NCBI GenBank assembly: GCA_014529385.2
Contig: CM043945.1
Span: forward strand, 4,312,312 to 4,376,311
Direction: 5' to 3'
DNA length: 64,000 nucleotides
Source: Adiantum capillus-veneris
Taxonomy: Eukaryota > Streptophyta > Polypodiopsida > Polypodiales > Pteridaceae
The position numbers and the translations under genes were made by a program. Positions 22,601-33,223 of the stretch are shown one piece after another (position 1 is the first letter of the stretch; each line of letters begins with the position of its first letter). Under the pieces are notes generated by a model that saw only the letters and a list, made by a program, of their open reading frames with translations, searched no databases and was not told the origin of the DNA.

Positions 22601-23665
22601 TAGTTGTATTAGTACATGTTCGTGTTTCTTGAACTTAACATATTCTATACCTATCATGGTGGCGAGGATGTTGTCATAAATTGATCTGCCTTTAATAAAT
22701 CCATCTTGGTGGGGAGACACAACATCAGCTAACACGGGGGTCATTCTTTTAGCAATGAGTTTAGCTAGCACCTTGTGCACCATTGTGATTGGTCTCCAGT
22801 GTTTGAGTTAAGAACAAGCTAATTGCTTGCGGACTATCTTAATTATTCCTTTCTTCACCCTTGATACAAGCGTACCTTTAGTAAAGGCTTTGTTAACCAT
22901 ATGCAAGAAAGACGAACCTAGAAGCTCCTAGAACTATTGACAAAACTCGACCATGGTCCCATCCCATCCTAGCGACTTTTCTTTGCCTAGCTTTTTGAGT
23001 GTCATCCCCAACATTCATCCAGGGTGAAGGGATTTTCCAAGTACCTCACCCGGTCAGAGTCCACTTATGTTGAGGTGGCCGTAAAATTCTTCATCTTGGA
23101 TTCTTTGATTATGGGAGAGGGAATCACTTTGCCCATCTAATCAGGGTTTTTGATCTGGACTCCTTGGTTATTGATCAAGGAAGAGATGGTAGCCTGTTGT
23201 TTTCTTAACTTGATCATTTTGCGTAGGGTGTTTTTGTCAGCCTCTTCAATCTTAATTCACCTCTCCTTGGATTGATCAAGCCTAAGGAGATTATTCTCCT
23301 TGATTTCCCTTTTGTGAAAGGTCTGTTTGAACTTCAACCATTCAATGTGTTCTTGGTCCGAGGTCTTGCCTTGCGTTTTCTTATGGCCTAGCTCTTCAAA
23401 TCTAGATATGCATACTAAGATTGCATGGTTGTTAGCCTTTCTGAGCATTGGACCCACTCTCTTGTTTGCAATTTGGATTCTTTTACCAATTCTTTTGCAT
23501 GAGTCAGTCTTTTAGTTGATGATGTAATTTCTTGGCACCCTACGGCTGATGCGATTCTTTTGAAGAAAATACCAAGGTTCAAAGAATGAAAAGATTATCT
23601 AAGAGACTTTCAATCATGAGGACTTGCATATGCAATGAAGAAGGCACCCAATCTCCATTGTGAAG
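19645..23665 (-). pseudogene. LINE-b: L1-like endonuclease end to RT C-terminus
   Basis: Minus strand, right to left. The endonuclease tail and linker (23665-22800) are in pieces. The RT N-terminus at 22783-22316 reads VHKVLAKLIAKRMTPVL, SPHQDGFIKGRSIYDNILAT and LIQLDLDKAYDRITWSFV, then a degenerate SIQQGCPLALLWFA, which are RT motifs 0 to B of L1-type LINEs. A gap-rich stretch follows, and the C-terminal domain reads KWVAITKPKSHGGLGILDH (21853-21780). The A-motif Asp is present and the YxDD box was not recognised. The solo LTR at 19701-21299 is inserted in its 3' part. It lacks a poly-A tail at 19645, so it is truncated at both ends. Confidence 0.75.
19701..21299 (+). mobile_element. Solo LTR of the chromovirus family, TSD tttga
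   Basis: A 1,599-bp LTR starts TTTCATAATAATCAATA (the first G of TG mutated, judging from the related LTR) and ends AAATGTTACA. It is flanked by tttga at 19696-19700 and 21300-21304. It matches, in inverted orientation, the 3' LTR of the chromovirus at 23891-25291, including an internal (CA)n at 20080-20104. Removing it restores one minus-strand frame (TTRKDLK|PYPFSLLDW), so it was inserted into LINE-b. Confidence 0.85.
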
Positions 23666-23890
23666 AAGGATTTTGAATAGTATGTTGAATTCAAGGACAT
23701 AAATGAGGATGAATGGGGAAAATATTTTCCTCATACATTGAAAGAGATAGCGAGAAAATGGTACGACTACCAATATACACCCTACCAGCTTGGGTCCTAC
23801 ATAAGCTAAAAGATTTTTTCTTGGAGTATTTAGATGATAGAGGTGATGAGGACATACTATCCAAAATAGAAAAAATCAAGCAAGGAAAAT
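23666..23890 (+). pseudogene. G2-family gag fragment, copy B
   Basis: It reads EYVEFKDINEDEWGKYFPH, LKEIARKWYDYQY and GDEDILSKIEKIKQGK with one frameshift. It is clearly homologous to 16590-16810, in the same orientation. It is cut on the left by LINE-b sequence and on the right by the chromovirus LTR, which begins within the codons for KQGKL. Confidence 0.8.
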
Positions 23891-24880
23891 TATAACATTT
23901 AATGCATTAGTAACTTGTGTGTAGCAAAACATGATAACATAGTGAGCATTTCATTAAGAACAAGTTCCTAATGAGCATAGAGAGAGTACTTAGTTGGAGA
24001 AAGCAACATAGAAAATACACCTAGCTAGTTTGGCATAGAGAATACTTGAAAAGAGAGAGAAATAGAACAATTGACAACAATTGAGGACCGGATTTACATG
24101 GATCCGGTCCCCCCTCCAAAAAGGCTTTGTATTACAACTTATCCCATCAAGGGAGACTTTTGTACAATACAATCTTTGTGTTCCTTGACAAAACTCGTTG
24201 GTGCAATGAAGATCGAAGCTTCATGCACCAAATTATGCTTGAAAAACACACCTAGTGGGCCTAGCCTCAGTCCCAAGACCTCACATAGCTTCAAAGATGG
24301 TGAGAGCTAGCAGGAAATGAGGAAAGATGAAAAGGAAAAAGATGTATCTTGCAAGAAAGAAGTATTCTCCTCACATAATCACTCTTATAGCATAGCTTAG
24401 CTTAGTAATTAGCATGGTAGAGGAGATGAGTATGCCATTGAAGCTTGGCTCTTCGTTGGATTTGCATTCCATAGCCAAGAGTTGTTGGTGTAGGCCTCTA
24501 CTTCTCAATGCTTGGAGAAGGAGATGGAGTTCTTGCTCCACACATGAGTTGTGTGTGTGTCTGTAGCCAATGAGTTAGATTAGAAAATGCCAGCTCTCTC
24601 TTCTTTTGTCTTGTGGCCAATAGGAATCAAGCAAGCCATTGGTTTGCTTGATGCTCATTGGACCCCTTCGTAGATTGTCCAATAGTCTTCTAGGGAGCTT
24701 AATTTCTATTGATTCTTTTATCAAGCATTTTTAAATTGATTAGATTAATTTTACTCTAGCCTAATTCTCATTGGTCCACCTCTATGGCCATCCAATAGGA
24801 TTTGAGGAGAGATTGGGGGCAACTGGCCTAGGAGCCTGCCAATGTGTCCATTCTTCCCTTTGTCTAAAGGGAGAGCTTGG

Positions 24881-24918
<38 letters not shown>

Positions 24919-25291
24919 CTCTCTCTTTCCCTACCATTAGGGATGGCCTCCTCCTTCCTAGAGATGTGGGAAGACTTTTTAGTCTTTCCATAACCATCCA
25001 ATTTTCCCCACTTTTGGCCATTGGACGTTTTAATTATATTTTGGAACTTTAGCCGATGGAAGTCTTAATGGAGCCGAACCTTAGGTCTTTTAAGCTCCAT
25101 TGATGCACATTGCTCTTATGCAGACTGTCCCTCTTTGAATCCCTATTTTAACTCCTTTGGATCCCTGCTGAGATCGGTCTGGTAGCCTTACCAATATTCT
25201 AGCTTTTACTCCCCTGGTACCTCCCCATATTAAATGATCACTTTAACATGAGAAAATCATTTGGAAGAATTAAATATTAGTTTTTATGACA
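23891..25291 (-). mobile_element. Chromovirus 3' LTR
   Basis: On the minus strand this 1,401-bp LTR begins TGTCATAAAAACTAATA at 25291 and ends AATGTTATA at 23891. It is immediately preceded (25292-25310) by the purine-rich tract CAAGAGAGAGGTAA, a polypurine tract. This marks it as the 3' LTR of the minus-strand element whose integrase ends near 25940. It contains a (GT)n tract at about 24883-24915 at the place of the (CA)n in the solo LTR. The 5-mer aaaat precedes it, but the partner TSD is lost with the 5' end. Confidence 0.85.
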
Positions 25292-27200
25292 TTACCTCTC
25301 TCTTGAAATCATAGTCGTCCTCAACTATGAGATAGAGAAGATAAAGCCTAGTCATTAGTCCGTTTGCTAGTGAGTAGAGGATCCCTATTTTACCCTACGA
25401 CACCATTCCATATTGGATGACTAGTCAATTTGGTGCTTGAGAGCCTTAGCTACTGCAAGCATGTCTACACATTAGTCAGTATCAATCTTCCATAGTGGAG
25501 TGACAAGCTCTACTTGGTGTTCGGGAGACGTCGTCTCCACAAACATGATCCTAAGCATGCATACTTATTAACATTTGTGCACAACAAAGAGAAAGAGAGA
25601 TTTATAAGACAAAAACTTTGTTCATTTATACTTATTTACATTTGCTTACTCTAGGGAATCATTGTAAGCATTAAAAAGGTTTAGATTATCCTTTAATTGT
25701 ATTCCTTGCATCCATCTAGCATCTTCAATAGGATAATTTTTAAACTTGATAAGATATCGTCAGATAGTCTTACCGCCTCTCAATGCCTTGTCTTCATGTC
25801 GGAGAATGAACTTGGGCTACAACACCTCTTCTTGGTCCTTGATCTCTGGTGGATCTTTAATGGTTGCTTCTTGAGGTGGCTCTCCTTTGTAAGGCTTTAG
25901 TAGGCTCACGTGGAAAGCATTGTGTCTGAGCCCATGGTTGGGCTACTTGAGATGATAGGCCATGTTATTGATCGGCCTAAGAGTCTGAAAGGGACCATAG
26001 CACCTTTTTGCTAACTTAGCATAGTACTTTTGGTGTCCCGTAGGATTCTTGCCCGTCTTGTGCCTTAATCGAGCCTTGCAAAACTTAAGCAAGACCCAAT
26101 CATTTTGTTTCAAGGCTAGAGCTCTTCTGTGCTTATTAGCAGCAACCTTTTGCATTTGCTGACAGATGGATATAGAATTTTTAATCTTTTGGAAAGATTC
26201 TTGCAGGTGTTGGCTACATTCATTTGAAGTGAAGATCTTCCCATGTACCTTGAGTAGCAGGGGACTTTTTGATCTTCCCTCTATCACCTCAAAAGGTGCT
26301 TTTCTCGTGGAATTATGTACAATGTTATTGTAAGCATACTCCACCAAAGGTAAGTACCTTTTCCATTGGGACTTTTGATCTACTTCTGTGACAAAAGCTT
26401 TTAGTAGATCAAGAATTGTTAGGTTAGCTATTTCACTTTGGGTATCCTTTTGCGGGTGATAGGCTGAAGAGAAGTTTAGCCTTGTACCTAAATTCTCAAA
26501 AAGAGCCTTCCAAAAATTATTGGTCATTCTAGAATCTCCATTCGACACTATGGACATTGGCAAGATATGGTACTTGAAGATTTGTGATATAAAGAGGGTT
26601 GCCATTTGATGGGCCTTGATAGTCTTTTTGACAGGTATGAAATGCGCTTGTTCGCTATACCTATCCACTATCGTCTAGATTCTTGTATTCCCATGGATAG
26701 ACTTGGGCAATCCAACGATAAAATCCATGGATATCCTCTCCAATGGTGAATTAGGGATTGACAAAGGTTGAAGCAATCCAGGTTGCTTCCCTCTATCAAA
26801 CTTTGTCTTTTGGCATACCACACATTTTGAAACATACTCTTGTGTGTTTGCTTTCATGAAAGCCAATAGAGATATTTTTCTATTCCTTTTAGGGAAGATT
26901 GAATCCCTCTATGCCCCGCATAAGCAGGATCATGATATTAATATATTACTTTCTCACGTAGTGAGTTAATAACACATCGCCTTTTGCCATAGACAAGATA
27001 ACCATCTTGTAAGGTAAAAGATCTTCCTTCTTCCCTAGTGCAAGGGCTGAAATCACATCTTTAAAATCGGGATCGATAGCATACTCGTCTATAATAGAAG
27101 ATAGATCATTGTGAGTTGCTATGGATACCGCATTCATTCTCGTCGTCTTGAGAGTGCATCGGCTACTTGGTTATGCTTGCCAGCAATGTGAGCAATATGA
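25292..27200 (-). pseudogene. Chromovirus integrase with chromodomain-like tail
   Basis: The zinc-binding module ends CVVCQKTKFDRGKQPGLLQP. The core reads SPLERISMDFIVGLPKS, then after a stop IVDRYSEQAHFIPVKKT, IVSNGDSRMTNNFW and SSAYHPQKDTQSEIANLT. The second catalytic Asp (normally VSDRD) is Asn here, while the first Asp and the Glu remain. A long C-terminal domain (NKHRRALALKQNDWVLLK, AKRCYGPFQTLRPI) runs to 25943. Beyond stops, IKFKNYPIEDARWMQ at about 25690-25740 resembles the end of a chromodomain (family form L(V/I)KWKxYPxxxxTWE). That places the element among chromoviruses. Confidence 0.8.
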
Positions 27201-28520
27201 AAATGGAATTGCGAAAGGAAATTTGCCCACCTCATTTGTTTGTCGAAGATCTTGGTCTACGTCATGAAGTATTTAAGGCTTTGATGATTCATTTGCAGAA
27301 TGAAAAGGGTCCCCAATGAATAGTGCTTCCATGAGTCTAGAGCATGTAGAACTCCTAAGAGTTGCTTCTCATATATACCTAGAGCTTGCTCAATAGGGTC
27401 GAGCTTTCGACTTTCATAGGCTATGGCATGCCCTTCTTGGAGCAAAACAGCTCCAAGGCAATCACCATAGGCGTCGCATTGGACCTCAAATGGCTTAAAG
27501 AGATCCAGTAGTGTAAGCACAGGTTGAGAGATAAGCTTCTCTTTAAGCTTTTCAAAAGCATTGTTCTCCTTGGTAGAACATGTATACCTAATTTTTTTCT
27601 TTGCTAGGTCATGTAATGGTCTTGCGATTTATGAGAATTTTTTAATCAAGCGTCTATAGTATGCACACATACCTATAAAGCTTCTTAGTTCATGCAGATT
27701 CCTTGGAGTGTGCCATCCTTTTATTGCCTCTAGCTTTGATGGATCCATTTGGATGCCATATATCTTGAGAGATAATGTGACCTTAATATTGGATCTTTTG
27801 TAAGAAAAAATCACTTTTCTTTTGATTTATATAAAGTTTATTCTCTCGTAAAACTTGAAATATTACATGGAGGTGTTGCTTGCGTTCGTCTAATGAATTA
27901 GACTAGATGATTATATCATCAAAGAACACTCCAGTAAAGCTTCGATGAGGCCTGCATAGCTTTTCAATCAGACAGTTGAATGTGGCTGGTGCATTGGTCA
28001 AGCCAAAAGGGATGACAATGTTCTCGTAAAGACCAAACGTAGTGTGAAATACGGTCTTTACAATGTCTTGATCAACTATCCTTATTTGATGATAGCCACT
28101 TTTTAGGTCAATCCTACTGAAAAAGGTCGACCCCTGTAGCTTATCAAATAGGTCTTCTACCCGTGGAACGGAAAACGTATTATTGATAGTGATCCTATTT
28201 AGTGCTCTCTAGTTGAAACACATACGATATGTGCCATCTTTCTTTTGCACTAATAAAATTGGCGAACAATATGGAGATGAGCTAGGCCTAACCATGCCTT
28301 TCTCGATCAACTCATGCACTTGTTGCATAATCTCCTCTTGTTGAGCTTGAGAAACTCGATAAGGAAGTTTATTAAGCGGTGAGCTTCTTGGAAGAAACTC
28401 AACTGCATGGTCGTCCCCTCGTTTGGGAGGTAGCTCACAAGGGATGTCCTCAATAAAAACATATTGGAATTCATTTTGGAGATTAGAAAGCTCTAATTTC
28501 TTTTGATTCCCTATATCTTA
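27201..28520 (-). pseudogene. Chromovirus reverse transcriptase and RNase H
   Basis: The RT reads, with several frameshifts, [61 protein letters not shown] and FFDDIIV (near 27907-27930), with the two catalytic Asp of YxDD intact. RNase H follows with FEVQCDAYGDCLGAVLLQEG, SRKLDPIEQALGIYEKQLLG and LQMNHQSLKYFMT. Order and spacing are those of Ty3/gypsy pol. Multiple stops make it inactive. Confidence 0.85.
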
Positions 28521-28525
28521 TTTTG

Positions 28526-28989
28526 CTAAAATATTAGGTTCATTTTGAGAGTCTTTAACAAAAAACATGTACACGGAAATAGAGCTATTAAAAGCTTGCT
28601 TATGTACAATGGGTATGGTCTACCCAACTCCTTAGCATCTATGTACATATCTTTTTCCTTGTACCTAAAGTAGATTTGTCTTTCAGGGAATTTAACATTG
28701 GCAGCCATGCGATTAAACCATGGTGCTCCTAGGATTACATCCTCATGCTTGAGAGGAGAGATGAAAAAATCCTCCTTGTCCACATAGCTTTGGACATGGA
28801 GCCTCAATTTCCCAATTAAGGAAGTGATTGAGGCTTCTTGTCCCTTGAAAGCACCATTGGCAAGTAGGACATCTCTCATCTCATAGCCTTGGATGCCTAG
28901 CTTGGTGGCCAACTCCGTGGATATGAAATTGTGAGTAGAACCAAGGTCAAAGAGAATGAAAGCATCATGTTCTCTTACCTTTCCCCAAG
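28526..28989 (-). pseudogene. Chromovirus protease; 5' truncation point
   Basis: It reads DAFILFDLGSTHNFIST (about 28985-28925), with Ser of the DSG active site changed to Leu, then ATKLGIQGYEMRDVLLANGA and PLKHEDVILGAPWFNRMAANV. Just upstream of the active site, at about 28989, chromovirus sequence ends and G2-family protease sequence (opposite strand) begins. The gag, 5' UTR and 5' LTR of this element are gone. Confidence 0.85.
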
Positions 28990-29925
28990 CATGACTGATT
29001 GAAGAATTACAATAAGTAAGAGAAGACTTGACCGAAGGTAGAGGAACTGAATTGATGAAGGATCATCGGTCGTGTCAGTCAACTACCAGACCATGAAAAT
29101 CAACCCACTGGAATTGTGAAGAAATTCAATCAGAGTAGAAATCTTCTAGTTGAAATTGTAGCTCTGGTAATGAACAAGATGAAATATCTGTGAAGGTCTG
29201 TGAGAGAATCTAGAAGTTGATAGTAGAGTTGGATGATATCAGACGCACATTACCAAAAGCTACAAAGTTTATCAAACAAAAGAGGAAGATAGAAGCTGAA
29301 GCGAGAGCAATGGAACTGACAACCATAAGGGATGATGAGGTTCCAACCATTTATGCTGACTACAAGCTTAGGAAGCAGTGGAAACCGTTATTAGGAGCCT
29401 ATACTGGATGGGGGAGTTGGTGTCAACATCTTAGTTGAACACGTGAGGCAGAAACTCGAGATTACCAATTTAAAACTAACACCATTCAGTGTCAGAATGG
29501 ATGATCACAAGGTAGTCGAGGCCATAGGATTGATTGAGGACATGCAAATCAAGGTAGGGAAGGAAAATTCAAAACCAGATTCTTAGTCCTAGATGTACAT
29601 GGAGAGTATGGAATGATTCTTGGTAGACCATGGCTCAAAATTGCTAGTGGAATACATGATTATGCTAATCAAAAACTGAAAATTTAGGTCTCCAACAAGA
29701 GAATCCGGATAAAGATAGATAACACAAGAAGGCGAAAGAAAGCCTTAATACCAAAAGAGTTGTGCAAGAAATATGGAGCAAAGAAAATTCAAAGGATGTT
29801 AGCCTTAACATTTTTTCTTTGACAAAATCAACCTGAATACTATTTTGATGGATAAAGAGTAGACGGAGAGATGGAAGAAACAATACCAAGATCATCTCAT
29901 AGAGTCAAAGAGGGAGAGATAACAT
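28990..29925 (+). pseudogene. G2-family protease region, copy B
   Basis: Direct repeat of 18360-19260. It contains VELDDIRRTLPKATKFIKQK, MELTTIRDDEVP and, across a frameshift, FLVLDVHGEYGMILGRPWL, the protease C-terminal strand that copy A lacks. The Asp-Gly-Gly motif is out of frame (YTGWGSWCQH) owing to indels. It is cut off at about 29925 by L1-like sequence. Confidence 0.75.
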
Positions 29926-31228
29926 CAGCTAACATAGGGGTCATTCTTTTAGCAATGAGATTAGCGAGCACCTTGTGCACCACTATCATCATTGTGATTG
30001 GTCTCTAGTGTTTGAGTTAAGAGCAAGCTTATTGCTTGAGGACTATCTTAATTATTCCTTTCTTCACCCTTGATTTAAGCGTACCTTTAGTAAAGTCTTT
30101 ATTAACCATATGCAAGAAAGACAGACCTAAAAGCTCTGAGAACTCTTGACAAAACTCGGCCATGGTCTTGTCCCATCCTAGTGATTTTGCTTTGTCTAGA
30201 TTTTTGAGTGTCGTCCCCAACATTCATCCAGGGTAAAGGGCCTTTCCAAGTAGCTCACCCGACCAGAGTCCACTTATGTTGGGGTGGTCGTAAAAATCTT
30301 CGTCTTGGAGTCTTTGATTATGGGAGAGGGGAAATATTCCATTCCAATGGTTCGGCTAAGATGATCTAACATCACTTTGCCCATCTTATCAAGGTTTTTA
30401 ATTTGGACTCCTTGGTTATTGCTCAAGGAAGAGATGGCAGCCTGCTGTTTTGTTAACTTGATCATTTTGAGTAGGGTGTTTTTGTCAGCCTCCTTAATCT
30501 TAATCCAGCTCTCCTTGGCTTGATCAAGACTAAGGAGATTAGTCCCCTCGATTTCCCTTTTGTGCAAGGTCTGTTTGAACTTCAGCCATTCAATGTGTTC
30601 TAGATCTGCATGCTGAGATTGCATGGTTGTTAGCCTTTTTGAGCATTGGACCCACTCTCTTGATTTAAATTTGGATTCTTTTACTAAATATTTTCCATGA
30701 GTCAGTCCTTTCATTGATGATGTCTTAGGTCAGTTCTTTCACAGCCCGGACACGAGAGCCCCTAAGTGAGCATTTTTAAACACATTTGGATACATGATAA
30801 GTAATTTCTTGGCACCCTATGGCTGATGTGATTCTTCTGAGGAAAATACCAAGGTCAAAAGAAGGAAAATATTATCTAAGAGACTTTCAATCACGAGGAC
30901 TTGCATATACAATGAAGAAGGCACCCAATCTCCACTATGAGAGAAATATAGTCTATCAAGTCTAGAGGCAAATTGCGAGGATTGGAGACTATGGTAAGTG
31001 TATCCCATGTCATCCTTACAAGGGCCAATCTTCGAGGCATCAATTAGAGCGCATTTATCTTGTAGGAAAATCTATTTCTTACACTCTCTCAACAAGAATG
31101 CTCGAAGGGATTTGCATATCTTGTTTAGAACAAATCATGTCAAAGTCTCCCATCAAACAGAATCCCCCTCTATTTGTGATTGTGAGAGGTCATTCCATAA
31201 CATCTTCCTACCTTTGGAATCATTAGCT
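29926..31228 (-). pseudogene. LINE-c: L1-like endonuclease C-terminus and EN-RT linker
   Basis: It is homologous to the 22720-23660 part of LINE-b and in the same orientation. The linker at 30714-30274 is open (HIEWLKFKQTLHKREIEGTN, AKESWIKIKEADKNTLLKM, HLSRTIGMEYF). Upstream come YTYHSLQSSQFASRLDRLYF and SGDWVPSSLYMQVL, the C-terminal signature of an L1 endonuclease (SRLDR), and farther up WETLT-like remnants of the GDFN region. It ends at the H3-fold pseudogene on one side and G2 protease on the other. Confidence 0.75.
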
Positions 31229-31667
31229 GGTGTTGGGAGCTCAAGCATTTCAAGATTCCACAAAGAGAAAAAAAAAGTGTGAAGAAGAAGAAGAAGGACA
31301 AGCTTACATCCAGAGAACAGCAGGCCCAAGAGGAGCAAAGAAAAAAGTATAAAAATGACCCTCAATGGGCCCGGCAACCAGCCCCTCCACTGCCACCAGC
31401 AATAGAAAAGAAATGAAGATTAAGGCCAAGAACGGTGACTCTACAAGATATCAGAAATTACTAGAAGATCACCGAGCCGATCATTCCAAAAGGAGATTTC
31501 TCTCAAGTGGTGAGAGAGATTATCGATGAATATAGTTTGTATTTTAGAGATAGATACCCTTTGTCATTTCCTAAAAAGAAAAGAGACAACAAAGACTTCA
31601 ATTGCACACAAGCTCCTAGGACAGACGCTTTTGTCACTAGTTTCCCCTCGACTATATGAGGCTTCAC
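31229..31667 (+). pseudogene. Histone H3-fold pseudogene, copy 2
   Basis: Direct repeat of about 2288-2737. The frame reads FTSREQQAQEEQRKKYKNDP, QWARQPAPPLPPAIEKK, stop, LRPRTVTLQDIRNY, stop, KITEPIIPKGDFSQVVREII (31417-31535): again the tail end and first helices of an H3 fold. The stop after RNY/RKY is shared with copy 1, so both descend from an already broken ancestor or share a decayed Gln codon. The other stop differs. The coiled-coil part upstream is absent here, replaced by LINE-c. The copy is interrupted on the right by the copia 3' LTR. Confidence 0.75.
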
Positions 31668-31751
31668 TATTAAGAAATATGACGTAGCTAAGTAGATGAA
31701 TGAGTAGTTTACTTAATGGAGAGAGACAAATTTTCATACACGAGAGATTAT

Positions 31752-31833
<82 letters not shown>

Positions 31834-32461
31834 ACACACAATATACGTGGTTCACCCAATGTGGGCTACATCCATGGGAAAGCAGCCACTCAATGGATTT
31901 ATATAGTACTTCAAACAAGAAGTAGCTTACAAAGGGATTATACCCTTAATATAGCTCCCGCTTTGCTTCATTCTCACCATCTCACACCCACCTTGTTGCA
32001 TAAACTTCACACTCCAAAATGTGTGTAGAAATGGCCTCCTTTTGTAGGCCAAAAGGGTTGCCCTCTCTCATGGGAGACAGCTCTGTGTAGCCACCCTTGT
32101 GTAGACAAGTCCAAATGGACCCTCCAGTCCGCCCATGTGTGGCCGCCCTTGAGAAGACAAGTCCGCCTTTGAAATTGACTACCGGTTATTGAATTCAGCC
32201 ACCGGCCACCGTCCATTGACTTTCGACCACCAGCCATCGGCCATTGACTACCGACCACCGGCCAACTGGCCAAACGACGGCCATTTTCTGATCACTTTTC
32301 GGCTGTCGGTCGGCCATAATATTCCGACGAAAAGGATATTTCGAAGTCCAACGAGTGATTTTTCTTCACGCATGATGGCTTCTCTTCATAATGGGAGCCT
32401 TACAAATGTGGTTTTTTAATACAAAAAATTACAAGAGGTAAATCAAGCTTCATACTTAACA
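31668..32461 (-). mobile_element. Copia element 3' LTR
   Basis: On the minus strand it begins TGTTAAGTATGAAGCTTG at 32461, directly after the purine tract CCCAAGTGGGAGCT (32462-32475). It ends at about 31668 in TTCTTAATA, which mirrors the start (TGTTAA...TTAACA with one change). It contains the (GA)n tract at 31757-31829. The 5-mer next to the end is ttcac (31663-31667); the partner TSD lies beyond the right edge. Degenerate copies of CCACCGGCCATCGACCATTG-like units occur at 32180-32270. Confidence 0.75.
31757..31829. repeat. (GA)n microsatellite in copia LTR
   Basis: About 36 uninterrupted AG units. It lies near the end of the LTR and produces spurious Arg-Glu and Leu-Ser frames. Confidence 0.95.
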
Positions 32462-32520
32462 AGCTCCCACTTGGGACTGATCTCCAAACCAAACTTGTGA
32501 TTGCTTTCTATCTTGGCTTC

Positions 32521-33223
32521 TTATCCTTGAATGCCGATTGAATATGAGCAAAAGCTCAACCTTTTCTTATTGACCACCTTTGTAAACATGTCTGCAAGAT
32601 TTTCACTTGTATACACCTTTCCTATCTCTGGGTGTCTCTCTTTCAAAAGAGTGCGTATGAAGCGATATCTCATCTCAATGTGGTTTGTGCTTGAATGAAA
32701 GGCTGAGTTCTTTGCAAGATGGATAGCGCTTTGGCTATCACTGGACAAGACACAATTGTCTTGTTTGAATCCAATCTCTTTTAAGAATCTGTGAAGCCAT
32801 TGAATTTCTTTGCTTGCTTCTATCATTGCTACATACTCTGCTTCCGTGGTAGAAAGTGAGACCACTTTCTGTAGCTTTGAAGCCCAGCGTACTGTTGTGC
32901 CTCCAATTGTGAAGACATAGCTAGTAGTGCTCCTTCGAGTATCTTTGTCACCTGTCATATCTGCATCATCATAACCTTGAAGAAAAATATAAGCTCCTCC
33001 AAAATACAAAGCATTTGTTGTTGTCTCTTTCAGATACCTAAGTATCCACTTCACAGCTTGTCAGTGCTCTTTACTCGAGTTGTCCCCATGAAACTACTTA
33101 CAACTCCCACTGCATGTGAAATGTCTGGCCTTGTCCATACCATAGCATACATAAGAGAAACTACCACTATAGCATATGAACTTTAGACATATAGGCTATC
33201 TCCTCTTGTGTCTTTGAGCACAT
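32521..33223 (-). pseudogene. Copia element: RT end and RNase H
   Basis: Starting at the insertion border it reads CSKTQEEIAYMSKV, then after stops VVSLMYAMVWTRPDISHAVG, KWILRYLKETTTNALYF, YDDADMTGDKDTRRSTTSY, SLSTTEAEYVAMIEA and LSSDSQSAIHLAKN, and ends with ENLADMFTK. These are the conserved C-terminal RT segment and RNase H catalytic Asp, Glu and Asp of Ty1/copia Pol. The N-terminal part of the same RT is found at 60856-61213 on the same strand. The two halves are separated by the 27.6-kb Tat-like insertion. The RNase H frame itself (177 codons) is intact. Confidence 0.9.
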
